From Bacilli bacterium (GTDB taxonomy: Bacteria; Bacillota_I; Bacilli_A; ML615J-28; CAG-313): 59,840 nt of DNA. A model generated the notes under the pieces. That model ran no database searches. It worked only from the letters and a program-made list of their open reading frames with translations, and had not been told where the DNA came from. This document shows positions 33,230 to 42,469 of the stretch, piece after piece (the stretch's first letter is position 1; each line of letters begins with the position of its first letter). The position numbers and the translations under genes were made by a program. Location: contig JAFTPH010000057.1 in assembly GCA_017463365.1 (NCBI GenBank), positions 1 through 59,840 on the forward strand, written 5' to 3'.

Positions 33230-35083
33230 GTGATTTATAAGACAATACAAAATTACAAAGAAGCTACAAAAGACTTTTTAGAAAATGAAAAACAATTCCA
33301 CTTAGGAGTTATTACAACAGAACAATCTAACCCTATTACTAAAAACTTAAGTGCAACAATCATGAAAGATACTGCACAAGGGGTTAAAACAATTTTTAAA
33401 GCAGATAAATATGTAGAACCAGTAGCAAGAAAAGCATTCAACACTCCAGAATTCGCTGCATTCGTTGATGATATCAAACGCTGTATGGATGAAAAGAGAA
33501 AAGTTGTTTTCTCATCAGTTGGAGCATCAGGAAGAATGGCTGTTCAAATGGAAGGTGCTTGGAGATGTTTCTGGCAAGGTTTAGTAGATAAACTTCCTAA
33601 CCACAGATATGAATTCTTACAATTAGGTGACGTTGTTACAAGTTTCATTACTGGTGGAGACCGTGCAGTAGTTCGTTCAGTAGAAAACTTTGAAGACTAC
33701 ATGACATTTGGTGCAAAACAAGTTGATGAAGCAGATATGAAACCTGGTGATGTATTAGTAGCATTATCAGAATGTGGTTTATCAGCAAGTATCAATGGTT
33801 CAGCTGTAAGAGGATATGAATTAGGTTTAAAAACTTATTACTTACACTGTAATCCAGAAAAAATCTTAAGAAAACACTTAGACCGTGCTCGTGCAGTATT
33901 TGAATGTGTTGATGAATATCAAAAGAATCTTAAAAAAGGTATTCCAACAGACAAATATATCGTTAAAATTCCTCTAGTAGTAGGAAACATGGCAGTATCT
34001 GGTTCAACTCGTATGCAAACAACTACAGTTGAATTATTAGCTGCTGGTGCTGCACTTGAAGTTGCTGCTAACCGTTGGTTACAAGAAAACTTAACTGAAC
34101 AAGAATTAGCAGTAGTTGGTGGAGAATTCTTAACTTTAGATCAATATGCAGATGCATTTGCTTCATTAAATAAACAATTAATGAGTGGGAAAGCATTAAA
34201 AGGTTTAGCAAAAGCTGTTGACTTCGAAGTTGACACATATAATAAAAAAGGTTTAGTTACTTATGCAACTCATGAATATTTATTAGATATCATGACAGAT
34301 ACAACTGAACGTCAACCTACATTCACATTACCACCATTCAGAAAATTCAATGATACTGAACATGAAGTATCTTGGGCTTATACAAAAGACCCTCTATATC
34401 CAAATGAAGTTGCTTGGCAACAATTAATGAGAAGAGATATTAAAGGTCTAGAATGGACTGCTGATGATTATCGTGCAATGGGTGCTAATGAAGATATCAT
34501 CAATAACCCTCCAAAGGTAAGTGGTTCTGAATTATTAGAATACTGCATCGGTAATGAAGATGACCCATCAAGATATTCTCGTGATAACTCATACTTAGTA
34601 TTAATCGACATCAATGGTTCAGCAACTAAAGAAGCAATTGCTTGGTACAAAAAAGAAGTTGTTAAATTCACTGGTGGTAAAGTTATCAGATTTGGTCAAA
34701 TTCCAGCTGAAAAAATTGATAAAGATGAAATCAGAATACCAATTGAATTACCAAGAACATGCACAGACATTATGTATCACTTATTAGTTAAAGTTGCATT
34801 TAACGCATTAAGTACTGGTACAATGGCTAAGATGGGACGTGTATTTGGTAACTGGATGGTACAAGTATTACCAACAAATAAGAAATTAATCGACCGTTCT
34901 TCAAGAATTATTTGGAACTTAGCTAAGACAGTTCCTGGTCATGAAGATATGACATATGAACAAGCAGTAGAAGAATTCTTCATTTCTTACTATAACCGTA
35001 AACCTGAAGATGAATATCGTGAATCATATGTTGTTGAAACATTAAAACGTTTAGGATTCGATCCAAACGCAGATATTAAATAG
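33230..35083 (+). CDS. Double-SIS protein related to MurQ and glucokinase regulator
   Basis: 617 residues, twice the length of MurQ (N-acetylmuramate 6-phosphate etherase, about 300). Residues 1-300 look like MurQ: ITTEQSNPITKNLS near the start, SVGASGRMAVQ near residue 97, and VSGSTRMQTTTVE near 257. The second half has LVLIDINGSATKEA near 457 and TGTMAKMGRVFGNWMV near 527, echoing the MurQ C-terminal region. Two SIS domains in one chain is the layout of the eukaryotic glucokinase regulator. The etherase Glu expected in the first block is displaced, so it may be an isomerase, another sugar-phosphate enzyme or a binder. Start is GTG 33230 after AAAAAGGAG. C-ending codons suggest high expression. 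Confidence 0.8.
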   Translation: MIYKTIQNYKEATKDFLENEKQFHLGVITTEQSNPITKNLSATIMKDTAQGVKTIFKADKYVEPVARKAFNTPEFAAFVDDIKRCMDEKRKVVFSSVGASGRMAVQMEGAWRCFWQGLVDKLPNHRYEFLQLGDVVTSFITGGDRAVVRSVENFEDYMTFGAKQVDEADMKPGDVLVALSECGLSASINGSAVRGYELGLKTYYLHCNPEKILRKHLDRARAVFECVDEYQKNLKKGIPTDKYIVKIPLVVGNMAVSGSTRMQTTTVELLAAGAALEVAANRWLQENLTEQELAVVGGEFLTLDQYADAFASLNKQLMSGKALKGLAKAVDFEVDTYNKKGLVTYATHEYLLDIMTDTTERQPTFTLPPFRKFNDTEHEVSWAYTKDPLYPNEVAWQQLMRRDIKGLEWTADDYRAMGANEDIINNPPKVSGSELLEYCIGNEDDPSRYSRDNSYLVLIDINGSATKEAIAWYKKEVVKFTGGKVIRFGQIPAEKIDKDEIRIPIELPRTCTDIMYHLLVKVAFNALSTGTMAKMGRVFGNWMVQVLPTNKKLIDRSSRIIWNLAKTVPGHEDMTYEQAVEEFFISYYNRKPEDEYRESYVVETLKRLGFDPNADIK

Positions 35084-35090
35084 TTAATTT

Positions 35091-35126
35091 AAAAGGTTCT
35101 AATCAGTGATTAGAGCCTTTTGTTTT
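35091..35126 (+). terminator. Intrinsic terminator after the double-SIS gene
   Basis: AAAAGGTTCTAATCA (35091-35105) pairs with TGATTAGAGCCTTTT (35107-35121), with one G-U, followed by T residues. Confidence 0.88.
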
Positions 35127-35203
35127 ACAATATTTAAATAACGTTTTTGATTACAAAATGATATTTATATGGTATAATAAGTGTATAAAGGAATGTGATT
35201 AAA

Positions 35204-35881
35204 ATGTACAATCAAGAAGAATTATTTAATTGGGTTAAGTTTCTTCAAACATATGAATTAGCAGTTGAAGGCTTTGTTTTAAAAATTGAAGGAATTAGAA
35301 AACAATACTTAATTAGGGGAATTCATTGTCCAATTGAAATTGTTTCTGGTCGTGTTAAAACCCCAGAAAGTATTTTAAATAAAGCAGAAAGAATGGAAGT
35401 CCCATTTAATGAAATTGCCTCTAAAGTTCACGATATTGGAGGAGTTAGAATAACTTGTAAATATATTGAGGATGTTTATAAGGTTGCTGAACTATTAAAA
35501 GCTAGAAAAGATATTAAACTTGTTGAAGAACGTGATTATATTAAAAATGTTAAACCTAGTGGATATCGTTCATTACATTTAATTTTTAAATATAATGTTG
35601 AAACAATAGAAGGTCAAACACCGATTTTGTTAGAGTTCCAAATTAGAACTCATGCGATGCACTTTTGGGCAAGTATCGAACATTCAATCAAATATAAATA
35701 TAATAAAAAAGTACCAGGGTCTATCAAAGAACGTTTATATAATGCTTCAATGGCTGCTGCCCAAGTAGATAAAGAAATGAGTGCAATTCATCAAGAAATG
35801 TTAAAAATTGATGAAAACTGTGATACAGAAATTATCCATGGTGATCCGATGGAAAATGAGGTATTTTTAAAGAAATATTAA
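35204..35881 (+). CDS. relQ: Small alarmone synthetase, (p)ppGpp synthase RelQ/YjbM type
   Basis: 225 residues, with a synthetase domain only. Key segments are GRVKTPESILNKAER, KVHDIGGVRITC, VKPSGYRSLHL and LEFQIRTHAMHFWASIEHS. It lacks the HD hydrolase, TGS and ACT regions of long Rel proteins. It makes ppGpp or pppGpp under stress, usually by transcriptional rather than ribosomal control. ATG 35204 follows AAAGGAA. It is convergent with udk across a shared terminator. Confidence 0.92.
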   Translation: MYNQEELFNWVKFLQTYELAVEGFVLKIEGIRKQYLIRGIHCPIEIVSGRVKTPESILNKAERMEVPFNEIASKVHDIGGVRITCKYIEDVYKVAELLKARKDIKLVEERDYIKNVKPSGYRSLHLIFKYNVETIEGQTPILLEFQIRTHAMHFWASIEHSIKYKYNKKVPGSIKERLYNASMAAAQVDKEMSAIHQEMLKIDENCDTEIIHGDPMENEVFLKKY

Positions 35882-35912
35882 AAAATAACACCGCTTCGGT
35901 GTTATTTTTGTT
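35881..35912. terminator. Bidirectional terminator between relQ and udk
   Basis: AAAAATAACACC (35881-35892) and GGTGTTATTTTT (35898-35909) around a GCTTC loop, with A and T runs on either side. Confidence 0.9.
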
Positions 35913-36525
35913 TTAAAATATCAATTATTTTAGTTACTAATATGTCAACAGCAACTTGGTTTTTACCGCCTTCAGGAACAATAATATCAGCATAACGTTT
36001 ACTTGGTTCTACAAAAGTTAAATGCATAGGTCTAACAGTTGTTAAATATTGATTTACAACTGATTCAAGGGTTCTGCCACGTTCATTCATATCACGTTTT
36101 ACTCTACGGATGAAACGAATGTCATCAGCAGTATCCACGAAAATTTTCATATCAAAAACATCTCTTAATTCTGCAATCGCAAAAACCATAATTCCTTCAA
36201 CAATAATAATATTACTTGGCTCAATTAATTCTGTTTCTGTAGAACGAATAGAATTAACAAAATCATAAGTTGGTTTTTCAATAGCTTGATTATTTTTTAA
36301 TTGTTCAAGATGACTTATTAAAAGCTTTGAATCATAAGTATCAGGATGATCATAATTAATTTTTCTGCGTTCTTCAAATGAAAGATGAGAATTATCGTGA
36401 TAATAATCATCTAATCGGATATGTGCAACTGATCCATACTTAAGAGCTGTCTCATATAAAATTTTAGCGATAGTTGTTTTCCCTGATGCTGTTCCTCCAG
36501 CAATCCCAATAATTGTAGTTTTCAT
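35902..36525 (-). CDS. udk: Uridine kinase
   Basis: Phosphorylates uridine and cytidine for salvage. 207 residues: P-loop GIAGGTASGKTTIAK, then RLDDYYHD, the YDHPDTYD substrate loop, and RDMNERGRTLESV. ATG 36525 is fixed by AGGAG; the frame continues upstream without a ribosome site. It complements upp (31158) in pyrimidine salvage. Confidence 0.95.
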   Translation of the reverse strand: MKTTIIGIAGGTASGKTTIAKILYETALKYGSVAHIRLDDYYHDNSHLSFEERRKINYDHPDTYDSKLLISHLEQLKNNQAIEKPTYDFVNSIRSTETELIEPSNIIIVEGIMVFAIAELRDVFDMKIFVDTADDIRFIRRVKRDMNERGRTLESVVNQYLTTVRPMHLTFVEPSKRYADIIVPEGGKNQVAVDILVTKIIDILKQK

Positions 36526-36599
36526 AATTTTAAATCTCCTAGATACTTTTATTATATCATAAAAGGGGATAAAATGTCGTTTAAATGATAGTCTTTTAT

Positions 36600-36628
36600 T
36601 TGCTAAAAGGGGGGAATGATGATAAAAT
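36600..36628 (+). promoter_or_regulatory. Sigma-A promoter of the serine hydrolase operon
   Basis: TTGCTA (36600-36605), 17 bp containing a GGGGGG run, TAAAAT (36623-36628). Confidence 0.7.
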
Positions 36629-36654
36629 ATAGACATAGGAAAAAGGTGAAGATT

Positions 36655-37782
36655 ATGAATGAATTAAAACAAAAATTTGAAAAGATATGTGAAAGTTTTG
36701 GAGTAGTAGGAGCTAGTGCTTGTATATTTAAAAATAATCAAGTTACAAGTTTAAATTATGGTTATGCCACTGATAGTGAAGTAACAAAAGAAGATACTAT
36801 TTATCGTATCGCTTCAATCTCTAAAATTATAGTTGCTTTAGCAGCAATGAAACTAGTTGAAGAAAAAAGGTTAGATTTAGATGAAGATATTAGTGTTTAT
36901 TTAGGATTCAAATTACGTAATATTTATCATCCTGATTCTAAAATTACCACAAGAATGTTGATGACTCAAACATCAAGTATTACTGATGGTTTTGATGATG
37001 AAGACATGACAAATGATGAAGCAAGACGTGATACATATAATGGGGTAAATGGAACTTTCTTAAATGTTACTTTAGAAGATTTATTAATTCCTAATGCATC
37101 GGTTTATTATAATGATATTACTTTTGATAAAAATGTTCCAGGTACAAAGTTTATCTACTCTAACTTTGGATGTGGTATTTTAGCTTGTATAGTTGAGCGA
37201 ATTAGTGGAGAATATTTTACTGATTATATTCGTCGAATTTTACTTAAACCTTTAGGATTAGACGCAAGTTTTAGAATTGATGATATTGAAGCTTTCGATA
37301 AAGTTTCATCAACATATATTCCTAAAAATGGAGAAATGGTTTTATATCGCACAAAAGAACGCTTTTTAGCGGGAGTTTATCCACGTTTTGAAATTGGTCA
37401 AAATTACCGTGGTCCAGCGGGAGGATTATTTATTAGTGCTAAAGATTTAAGTGTGATTATGCAGATGATGATTAATCGTGGAGAATACCATGGAATAAAG
37501 GTTTTTGAAAAAGAAACTATTGAACTAATGTTTGTTAAAAACTGGGAAGGTCATGATGAAAATTATCGTGCCAAAGGGCTTCAAATGATTATTTTTGATA
37601 ATCTTTATGGTCATAAACTATATGGACATTTTGGAAGTGCCTATGGGGTAAGAAGTTTTATGTTATTTGATAAAGATGAAAAAGTTGGAATGTGTTTTAT
37701 CGCTAATGGATTAATGGATCATTCATATACTGATGGTTCTCCAAATATCCATCTAAAAGTGTTAGAACTTATTAATGAGTAA
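36655..37782 (+). CDS. Beta-lactamase-family (class C-like) serine hydrolase
   Basis: 375 residues. The SxxK nucleophile motif is ASISKI, the YxN motif is YSNFGCG, and the KTG-equivalent is HFGSAYG. The family includes class C beta-lactamases, D,D-peptidases and esterases. No signal peptide is seen, so a cytoplasmic esterase or peptidase is likelier than an antibiotic-resistance enzyme. ATG 36655 follows AAAAGGTGA. The next gene starts 4 bp after its stop. Confidence 0.9.
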   Translation: MNELKQKFEKICESFGVVGASACIFKNNQVTSLNYGYATDSEVTKEDTIYRIASISKIIVALAAMKLVEEKRLDLDEDISVYLGFKLRNIYHPDSKITTRMLMTQTSSITDGFDDEDMTNDEARRDTYNGVNGTFLNVTLEDLLIPNASVYYNDITFDKNVPGTKFIYSNFGCGILACIVERISGEYFTDYIRRILLKPLGLDASFRIDDIEAFDKVSSTYIPKNGEMVLYRTKERFLAGVYPRFEIGQNYRGPAGGLFISAKDLSVIMQMMINRGEYHGIKVFEKETIELMFVKNWEGHDENYRAKGLQMIIFDNLYGHKLYGHFGSAYGVRSFMLFDKDEKVGMCFIANGLMDHSYTDGSPNIHLKVLELINE

Positions 37783-37785
37783 GAT

Positions 37786-38550
37786 ATGATAAAGAAAATA
37801 TTAATTCTTTTCCTAATAGGATTTAGTTTTATATTATGTGGTTGTCATAAAGATCAAATTAAACTTCCAAATCTAACAGGGAAGACACAAAGTGAATGTC
37901 AGGAAATTCTTGATGAACTGGGAATTAAATATGAATTCGAAATAAAGAAAAATCAGTATTATAGTGAGGCCGATTATGATCGTTTCTATGAATATGGTAA
38001 TGGTTTAATGTATGGTGATTATATTCATAAAGATACTTATTTATATGTCTATACTACTCCTCTTCATTTAACTGGTAATTATATTGACCTAGTAAAGATT
38101 GATTTTGAATATCAAGGGAAAGATTTTACAGATGATGGGGTTGGACTGGTAACTTTAGCTAATACTATTGATGGAGATACGGGACACTTTTATGATTTAT
38201 CAGGTGATTATGTAAAGGTTAGATTTTTAGGAATTGATACTCCTGAATCAACAAAAGAACATGAACCTTGGGGTAAAGCAGCATCTAACTTTACTTCTAA
38301 TCTGTTAAAGAATGCTAAAGAAATAGTGTTATATCAAGAGAATCAAAAAACTGATGCCTATGGGCGTTACTTAGCTTATGTTTGGGTAGATGGAATATTA
38401 GTAAATCTTTATGTTATTCAAGAGGGATATTCTAATTCAACATTAGGTAGTGGAAGTAAGTATTTTGAAATATTTACGATTGCGAGCATAGAAGTATCAA
38501 AAACAGGTCGTAGATTTTGGGGAGAATTAGACCCTAATTATAAATATTAA
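37786..38550 (+). CDS. Lipoprotein with PASTA-like and thermonuclease domains
   Basis: 254 residues. The signal peptide MIKKILILFLIGFSFILCGC ends in a lipobox with the acylated Cys at about residue 20. A PASTA-like domain follows (IKLPNLTGKTQSECQEILDE, about residues 25-92). A staphylococcal-nuclease fold fills about 115-250, with the catalytic pattern KVRFLGIDTPES, EPWGKAASNF and TDAYGRYLAYVW. This suggests a membrane-tethered extracellular nuclease that may bind cell wall through PASTA. It is tightly linked to the serine hydrolase gene. Confidence 0.85.
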   Translation: MIKKILILFLIGFSFILCGCHKDQIKLPNLTGKTQSECQEILDELGIKYEFEIKKNQYYSEADYDRFYEYGNGLMYGDYIHKDTYLYVYTTPLHLTGNYIDLVKIDFEYQGKDFTDDGVGLVTLANTIDGDTGHFYDLSGDYVKVRFLGIDTPESTKEHEPWGKAASNFTSNLLKNAKEIVLYQENQKTDAYGRYLAYVWVDGILVNLYVIQEGYSNSTLGSGSKYFEIFTIASIEVSKTGRRFWGELDPNYKY

Positions 38551-38563
38551 AATTATGTAAAAG

Positions 38564-38597
38564 AAAACCTTCTAATTTTACTTAGAAGGTTTTTTTG
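38564..38597. terminator. Bidirectional terminator between the nuclease and DUF1294 genes
   Basis: AAAACCTTCTAA (38564-38575) pairs with TTAGAAGGTTTT (38582-38593), followed by TTTT. The genes converge here. Confidence 0.87.
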
Positions 38598-38861
38598 CTA
38601 TTTAAGTAATAAATAACCGATAACTACGTGTAATATTACTCCAAAGATATTTACTAGGGTAAAGTACCAGTGTTTTGTTTTATGGTGTAAAGATATCATC
38701 GCAAGATATCCACCGATTGCGCCACCAAAAAAAGATAAAAGAAGAAGGGTTGCTTCTTTAATACGCCAAGCATTACGTTTAGATTTTGCTTTATCAACAG
38801 CATACATTATAAAAGTAATTAAACTCATAATTATGATAAAAATTAAATAATATTTAAACAT
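38598..38861 (-). CDS. DUF1294-family small membrane protein
   Basis: 87 residues with two to three hydrophobic segments. It has the DUF1294 pattern YAVDKAKSKRNAWRIKEATLL, GGAIGGYLAM and HHKTKHWYF. Function unknown. ATG 38861 follows AAGGAGA. Its start overlaps the recU end by 8 bp, so the two are co-transcribed and probably coupled. Confidence 0.85.
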   Translation of the reverse strand: MFKYYLIFIIIMSLITFIMYAVDKAKSKRNAWRIKEATLLLLSFFGGAIGGYLAMISLHHKTKHWYFTLVNIFGVILHVVIGYLLLK

Positions 38862-39471
38862 CTTTATTCTCCTTAAAATATAAATTATCAATGATTTGTA
38901 AATAGTCAACCATTGGGGCATATCCTGTTGGAACAAGATAAGCATTTTCTTTCACAAAACTATAAGCTAGACTTTTTCTTCCACCATTAAAAGATTCTTG
39001 ATATTTTTCATATAGCATTTTAGTAGGTACAATATATACTTCTTCAAAATCGTTATATCTAATTAATAAAAACGATATTCCTCCATGCTTTTCAACTAAT
39101 TTCAAATGTTCAATTTGGTGATGATATAAGTTATTAAAAGTAAATGATTTACCATTACAAGATTTTGCTTCAAAATCAATATATTTACCTTTGTAAATAC
39201 CATTATAGTCAGTAGTAGAAGGGACTTTATAAAAAGCTTCCGTAATTTTGGCACTACTACGTTTAGGGTAATCTACTTTAGTAATTTGGATAGGAGTTGG
39301 TTTCTTGTGGATAACTGCTAAATCCTTTCTTAGATAGTAGGCATTACTATCGTTAATCATATCTTCAAAATTAACTCCTAAACGAGATTTTTTAATGTTT
39401 GGAGATTTTTGCTCATTAGTAGATTGTTTTGGTAATGTTGTTACTACTTTTCTATTTGGGTAATTAATCAT
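38854..39471 (-). CDS. recU: Holliday junction resolvase RecU
   Basis: 205 residues. Family pattern: NYPNRK near the start, LGVNFEDMINDSNAYY, TDYNGIYKGKYIDFEAKSC with the catalytic acidic residues and lysine, and a C-terminal IDNLYF. It cuts Holliday junctions during recombination and chromosome segregation. ATG 39471 follows GGAGG; the ATG at 39486 is part of that site. In Bacillus it pairs with a penicillin-binding protein gene, which is absent here. Confidence 0.94.
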   Translation of the reverse strand: MINYPNRKVVTTLPKQSTNEQKSPNIKKSRLGVNFEDMINDSNAYYLRKDLAVIHKKPTPIQITKVDYPKRSSAKITEAFYKVPSTTDYNGIYKGKYIDFEAKSCNGKSFTFNNLYHHQIEHLKLVEKHGGISFLLIRYNDFEEVYIVPTKMLYEKYQESFNGGRKSLAYSFVKENAYLVPTGYAPMVDYLQIIDNLYFKENKDV

Positions 39472-39552
39472 ATCTAAAACCTCCATGTTTAGTATAACAT
39501 AAAATGGTTAAAAATAATATTAAAATAGCAAATAAATTATAACTTAATATCT

Positions 39553-39581
39553 TTGACATAAAGGCCATTTTATGGTAAAAT
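39553..39581 (+). promoter_or_regulatory. Sigma-A promoter of rny
   Basis: A perfect TTGACA (39553-39558), 17 bp, TAAAAT (39576-39581). Confidence 0.82.
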
Positions 39582-39660
39582 AAGAAGGTAGATAATTATT
39601 GTATTTATATACTTGAATATACATAATTTAATTTACAGTCAAAAAGAAAGGAAGAAAACT

Positions 39661-41274
39661 ATGATTACAGGAACACTATTAATTGGTAGTACTGAACTTA
39701 CTATCATTGCAGTAGTTCTTGGAATTCTTTTCCTTTTCGCTGTAGTTGCATGTTTTGTTGTTAGATCATTCTCAATTAACAAAGGAAAATCTTTAAAAGA
39801 AGAAGAATTTCACGCATTAGGTAAAGATGCTGAAAAAATTATTGATGATGCTAAAAAACAAGGTGAAAAAGTCAAGAAGGATATGGTTAATGAAGCTAAA
39901 CAAGAAATTAATTCGCTTAAGCAAGTTCACGAACGTGAAGTTAAAGAACGTAAGGCTGAATTATTAGAATCTGAAAAGAAACTAGATCAACGCGAAGATC
40001 GTTTAGATTCTAGATCTTTAAGTTTAGATAAGCGTGAAGATGCTTTAGTACTTAAAGAAAATAAAATTGAAAACCAAAAGGTAGCTCTTGATAAACGCAG
40101 TGAAAAAGTTGAAGAACTTATCCAAGAACAAGAAAATCGTCTATTAGAAATTTCTGGTTTAACAACTAGTGAAGCTAAAGACATCGTTATGAAACGTATT
40201 GAAGAAGAAATGTCATTTGAAATTGCTAGCTACATTAAAGAAGAAGAAGAAAAAGCTAAATATGAAGCTACTCGTAAATCTCAATCTATTTTAGCAAATG
40301 CAATTCAACAATATGCGAATGAAACAATTCAAGAAAAAACTGTTTCAGTTATTTCACTTCCAAATGATGAAATGAAGGGAAGAATCATTGGACGTGAAGG
40401 ACGTAATATTCGTGCAATCGAAGCAGTTACAGGAGTTGATTTAATTGTTGATGATACTCCAGATTCAGTAGTAATTTCATGTTTTGATCCAATCAGAAGA
40501 GAAATTGCTCGTCGTACTTTAGAAATCTTAGTAAGTGATGGTCGTATTCAACCACCACGTATTGAAGAAGTATTTAGTAAATGTCAAAAAGAATTAGAAA
40601 ATGAACTTCGTGAAGAAGGAGAAAAAGCTGTATTTGAAACAGGAGTTGGTAAAATTCACCCTGAACTTGTTAAATTAATTGGACGCTTACGTTTTAGAAC
40701 AAGTTATGGACAAAACGCTTTAGCTCACTCTAAAGAAGTTGCATTCTTAGCAGGTAAACTTGCTGCAGAAATTGGTGAAAATGAAATGCTTGCTCGTCGT
40801 GCTGGATTACTTCACGATATTGGTAAAGCTAGTGACCATGAAATGGAAGGAAGCCACGTAGAAATTGGTATGGAATTTGCAACTAAATTCCGTGAAAATG
40901 AAACAGTTATTAACGCTATTGCTTCTCACCATGGTGACCATGAACCAACAACAATTATTGCTCACTTAGTGGCAGCTGCTGACACTCTTTCAGCCGCAAG
41001 ACCAGGAGCACGTAGCGAATCACTTGATAACTATATTAAGAGATTACAAGCATTAGAAGATTTAACTAATGAATTTAAAGGTGTTGAAAAAACATATGCT
41101 TTACAAGCAGGACGTGAAGTACGTGTATTAGTTAAACCTGAAGAAATTAGTGATGAAGAAAGTGCTAAACTTGCTAGAGACATTAAAAAGAAAATTGAAA
41201 CAACTATGGATTATCCTGGAACTATTAAAGTTACTGTTATCCGTGAAGTTCGAGTACAAGAAGTAGCTCGCTAG
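39661..41274 (+). CDS. rny: Ribonuclease Y
   Basis: Membrane-anchored endoribonuclease that starts mRNA decay. 537 residues: one N-terminal membrane helix (about 10-32), a long charged coiled coil (about 45-200), a KH domain with [20 protein letters not shown], and an HD domain with [15 protein letters not shown] and ASHHGD. ATG 39661 follows AAAGGAAG; an upstream in-frame start at 39613 has no ribosome site. rny-ymdB-spoVS is the Bacillus order. Confidence 0.97.
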   Translation: MITGTLLIGSTELTIIAVVLGILFLFAVVACFVVRSFSINKGKSLKEEEFHALGKDAEKIIDDAKKQGEKVKKDMVNEAKQEINSLKQVHEREVKERKAELLESEKKLDQREDRLDSRSLSLDKREDALVLKENKIENQKVALDKRSEKVEELIQEQENRLLEISGLTTSEAKDIVMKRIEEEMSFEIASYIKEEEEKAKYEATRKSQSILANAIQQYANETIQEKTVSVISLPNDEMKGRIIGREGRNIRAIEAVTGVDLIVDDTPDSVVISCFDPIRREIARRTLEILVSDGRIQPPRIEEVFSKCQKELENELREEGEKAVFETGVGKIHPELVKLIGRLRFRTSYGQNALAHSKEVAFLAGKLAAEIGENEMLARRAGLLHDIGKASDHEMEGSHVEIGMEFATKFRENETVINAIASHHGDHEPTTIIAHLVAAADTLSAARPGARSESLDNYIKRLQALEDLTNEFKGVEKTYALQAGREVRVLVKPEEISDEESAKLARDIKKKIETTMDYPGTIKVTVIREVRVQEVAR

Positions 41275-41290
41275 AAAAGAAATTAAATTT

Positions 41291-42067
41291 ATGCGTATTT
41301 TATTAATTGGAGATATATTTGGAGAATATGGTCGAAAAGCAATCGAAAATAATTTGCCGAAACTTATTCAAGAACATGGTATTAATTTTGTGGTTGCTAA
41401 TGGCGAAAATATTGCTCATGGAAAAGGTATTACGTTTAAATATTACCAATGGTTATTAGAACAACATGTTAATGTCGTTACTTTAGGAAATCATTCATTT
41501 TCTAATCGAACAATTGTTGAACATATGGATGAGGCTAAAAACTTAATTAGACCATTAAACTATGGATTAGGTACTCCTGGAAAAGGGTATGTTACTATTA
41601 ACTATAATGGCAAAAAAATTACTGTATTTCAAGTAATGGGAAGAACCTTTGATAATAATTCATTAGATTGTCCATTTAGAGCTGCTGAAAAAGTTTTAAA
41701 TGAAGTTAAGAGTGATTTGTATATTTGTGATTTCCATGGAGAAGCAACAAGTGAAAAAATTGCTTTCGGTTTGTACTTTGATGGCAAAATCGATATCATT
41801 GTAGGAACGCATACTCATGTTCAAACTAATGATGCTAGAGTATTAAGAAATGGGACAATGTATATGACTGATTTAGGAATGACTGGACCACTTGAAGGAG
41901 TAATTGGAGTAGAACCTGAAGACATTTTCCATCGTTTATTAACTGGTATGCCAGTTAAGCATACCCCAATGACTAAAGGCAAAATCCAATTTTGTGGTTT
42001 GCTTGTAGAAATTAATGAAACTACGCACAAAGTGACAAAATACGATATCATCAATATAGTAGAATAG
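41291..42067 (+). CDS. ymdB: YmdB-family metallophosphoesterase
   Basis: 258 residues with the calcineurin-like metal motifs LIGDIFGEYGR, VANGENIAHG, TLGNHSF, CDFHGEAT and VGTHTHVQT. The Bacillus protein is a 2',3'-cyclic nucleotide phosphodiesterase that interacts with RNase Y and affects biofilm decisions. It starts 16 bp after rny with a poor ribosome site, which suggests coupling to the upstream gene. Confidence 0.93.
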   Translation: MRILLIGDIFGEYGRKAIENNLPKLIQEHGINFVVANGENIAHGKGITFKYYQWLLEQHVNVVTLGNHSFSNRTIVEHMDEAKNLIRPLNYGLGTPGKGYVTINYNGKKITVFQVMGRTFDNNSLDCPFRAAEKVLNEVKSDLYICDFHGEATSEKIAFGLYFDGKIDIIVGTHTHVQTNDARVLRNGTMYMTDLGMTGPLEGVIGVEPEDIFHRLLTGMPVKHTPMTKGKIQFCGLLVEINETTHKVTKYDIINIVE

Positions 42068-42073
42068 TAGGGC

Positions 42074-42125
42074 AACATTCATGAGATTCCAGACGTAATA
42101 CAAAAGGTAATACGTTATGAATGTT
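42074..42125 (+). promoter_or_regulatory. Structured leader of spoVS
   Basis: Outer helix AACATTCAT (42074-42082) with ATGAATGTT (42117-42125). Inner helix ACGTAATAC (42093-42101) with GTAATACGT (42107-42115), one mismatch. An asymmetric 10-base bulge (GAGATTCCAG) sits on the 5' side. No T run follows, so this is not an ordinary terminator. It ends 12 bp before the spoVS ribosome site. Confidence 0.5.
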
Positions 42126-42151
42126 AGAATAACTACTAGGAGGCTATAAAA

Positions 42152-42415
42152 ATGGAAGTATTAAAAGTTTCATCAAAATCAAAACCCAACTCTGTTGCTG
42201 GAGCGCTAGCAAACGCATTTAGAGAAAGACAAAATGTCGAAATTCAAGCGATTGGAGCTGGATCACTTAATCAAGCAATTAAAGCGATTGCCATTGCAAG
42301 AGGGTATGTTGCGCCAACAGGAAAAGATCTAATTTGTATTCCTGCATTTTCAGATATTGTGATTGATGGTGAAGAACGAACAGCCATTAAATTAATCGTA
42401 GAAGCTCGTAAATAG
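42152..42415 (+). CDS. spoVS: Stage V sporulation protein S
   Basis: 87 residues, almost the length of the Bacillus protein (86), with VSSKSKPNSVAGALAN, the glycine motif AIGAGSLNQAIKAIAIARGY and CIPAFSDIVIDGEERTAIK. SpoVS has an Alba-like fold and is needed for late sporulation and coat assembly. AGGAGG precedes ATG 42152. It follows ymdB across a structured leader. Confidence 0.97.
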   Translation: MEVLKVSSKSKPNSVAGALANAFRERQNVEIQAIGAGSLNQAIKAIAIARGYVAPTGKDLICIPAFSDIVIDGEERTAIKLIVEARK

Positions 42416-42421
42416 TTGGAG

Positions 42422-42457
42422 ATAGTTGGCATACAGCTATTGCCAACTATTTTCTTT
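42422..42457 (+). terminator. Intrinsic terminator after spoVS
   Basis: ATAGTTGGCA (42422-42431) and TGCCAACTAT (42441-42450), then TTTCTTT. Confidence 0.85.
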
Positions 42458-42469
42458 AGGAGAATTAAG

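Noticed and set aside
36655-37782. Beta-lactam resistance gene
   Set aside because: The SxxK fold is shared with esterases and peptidases, and there is no signal peptide for export.
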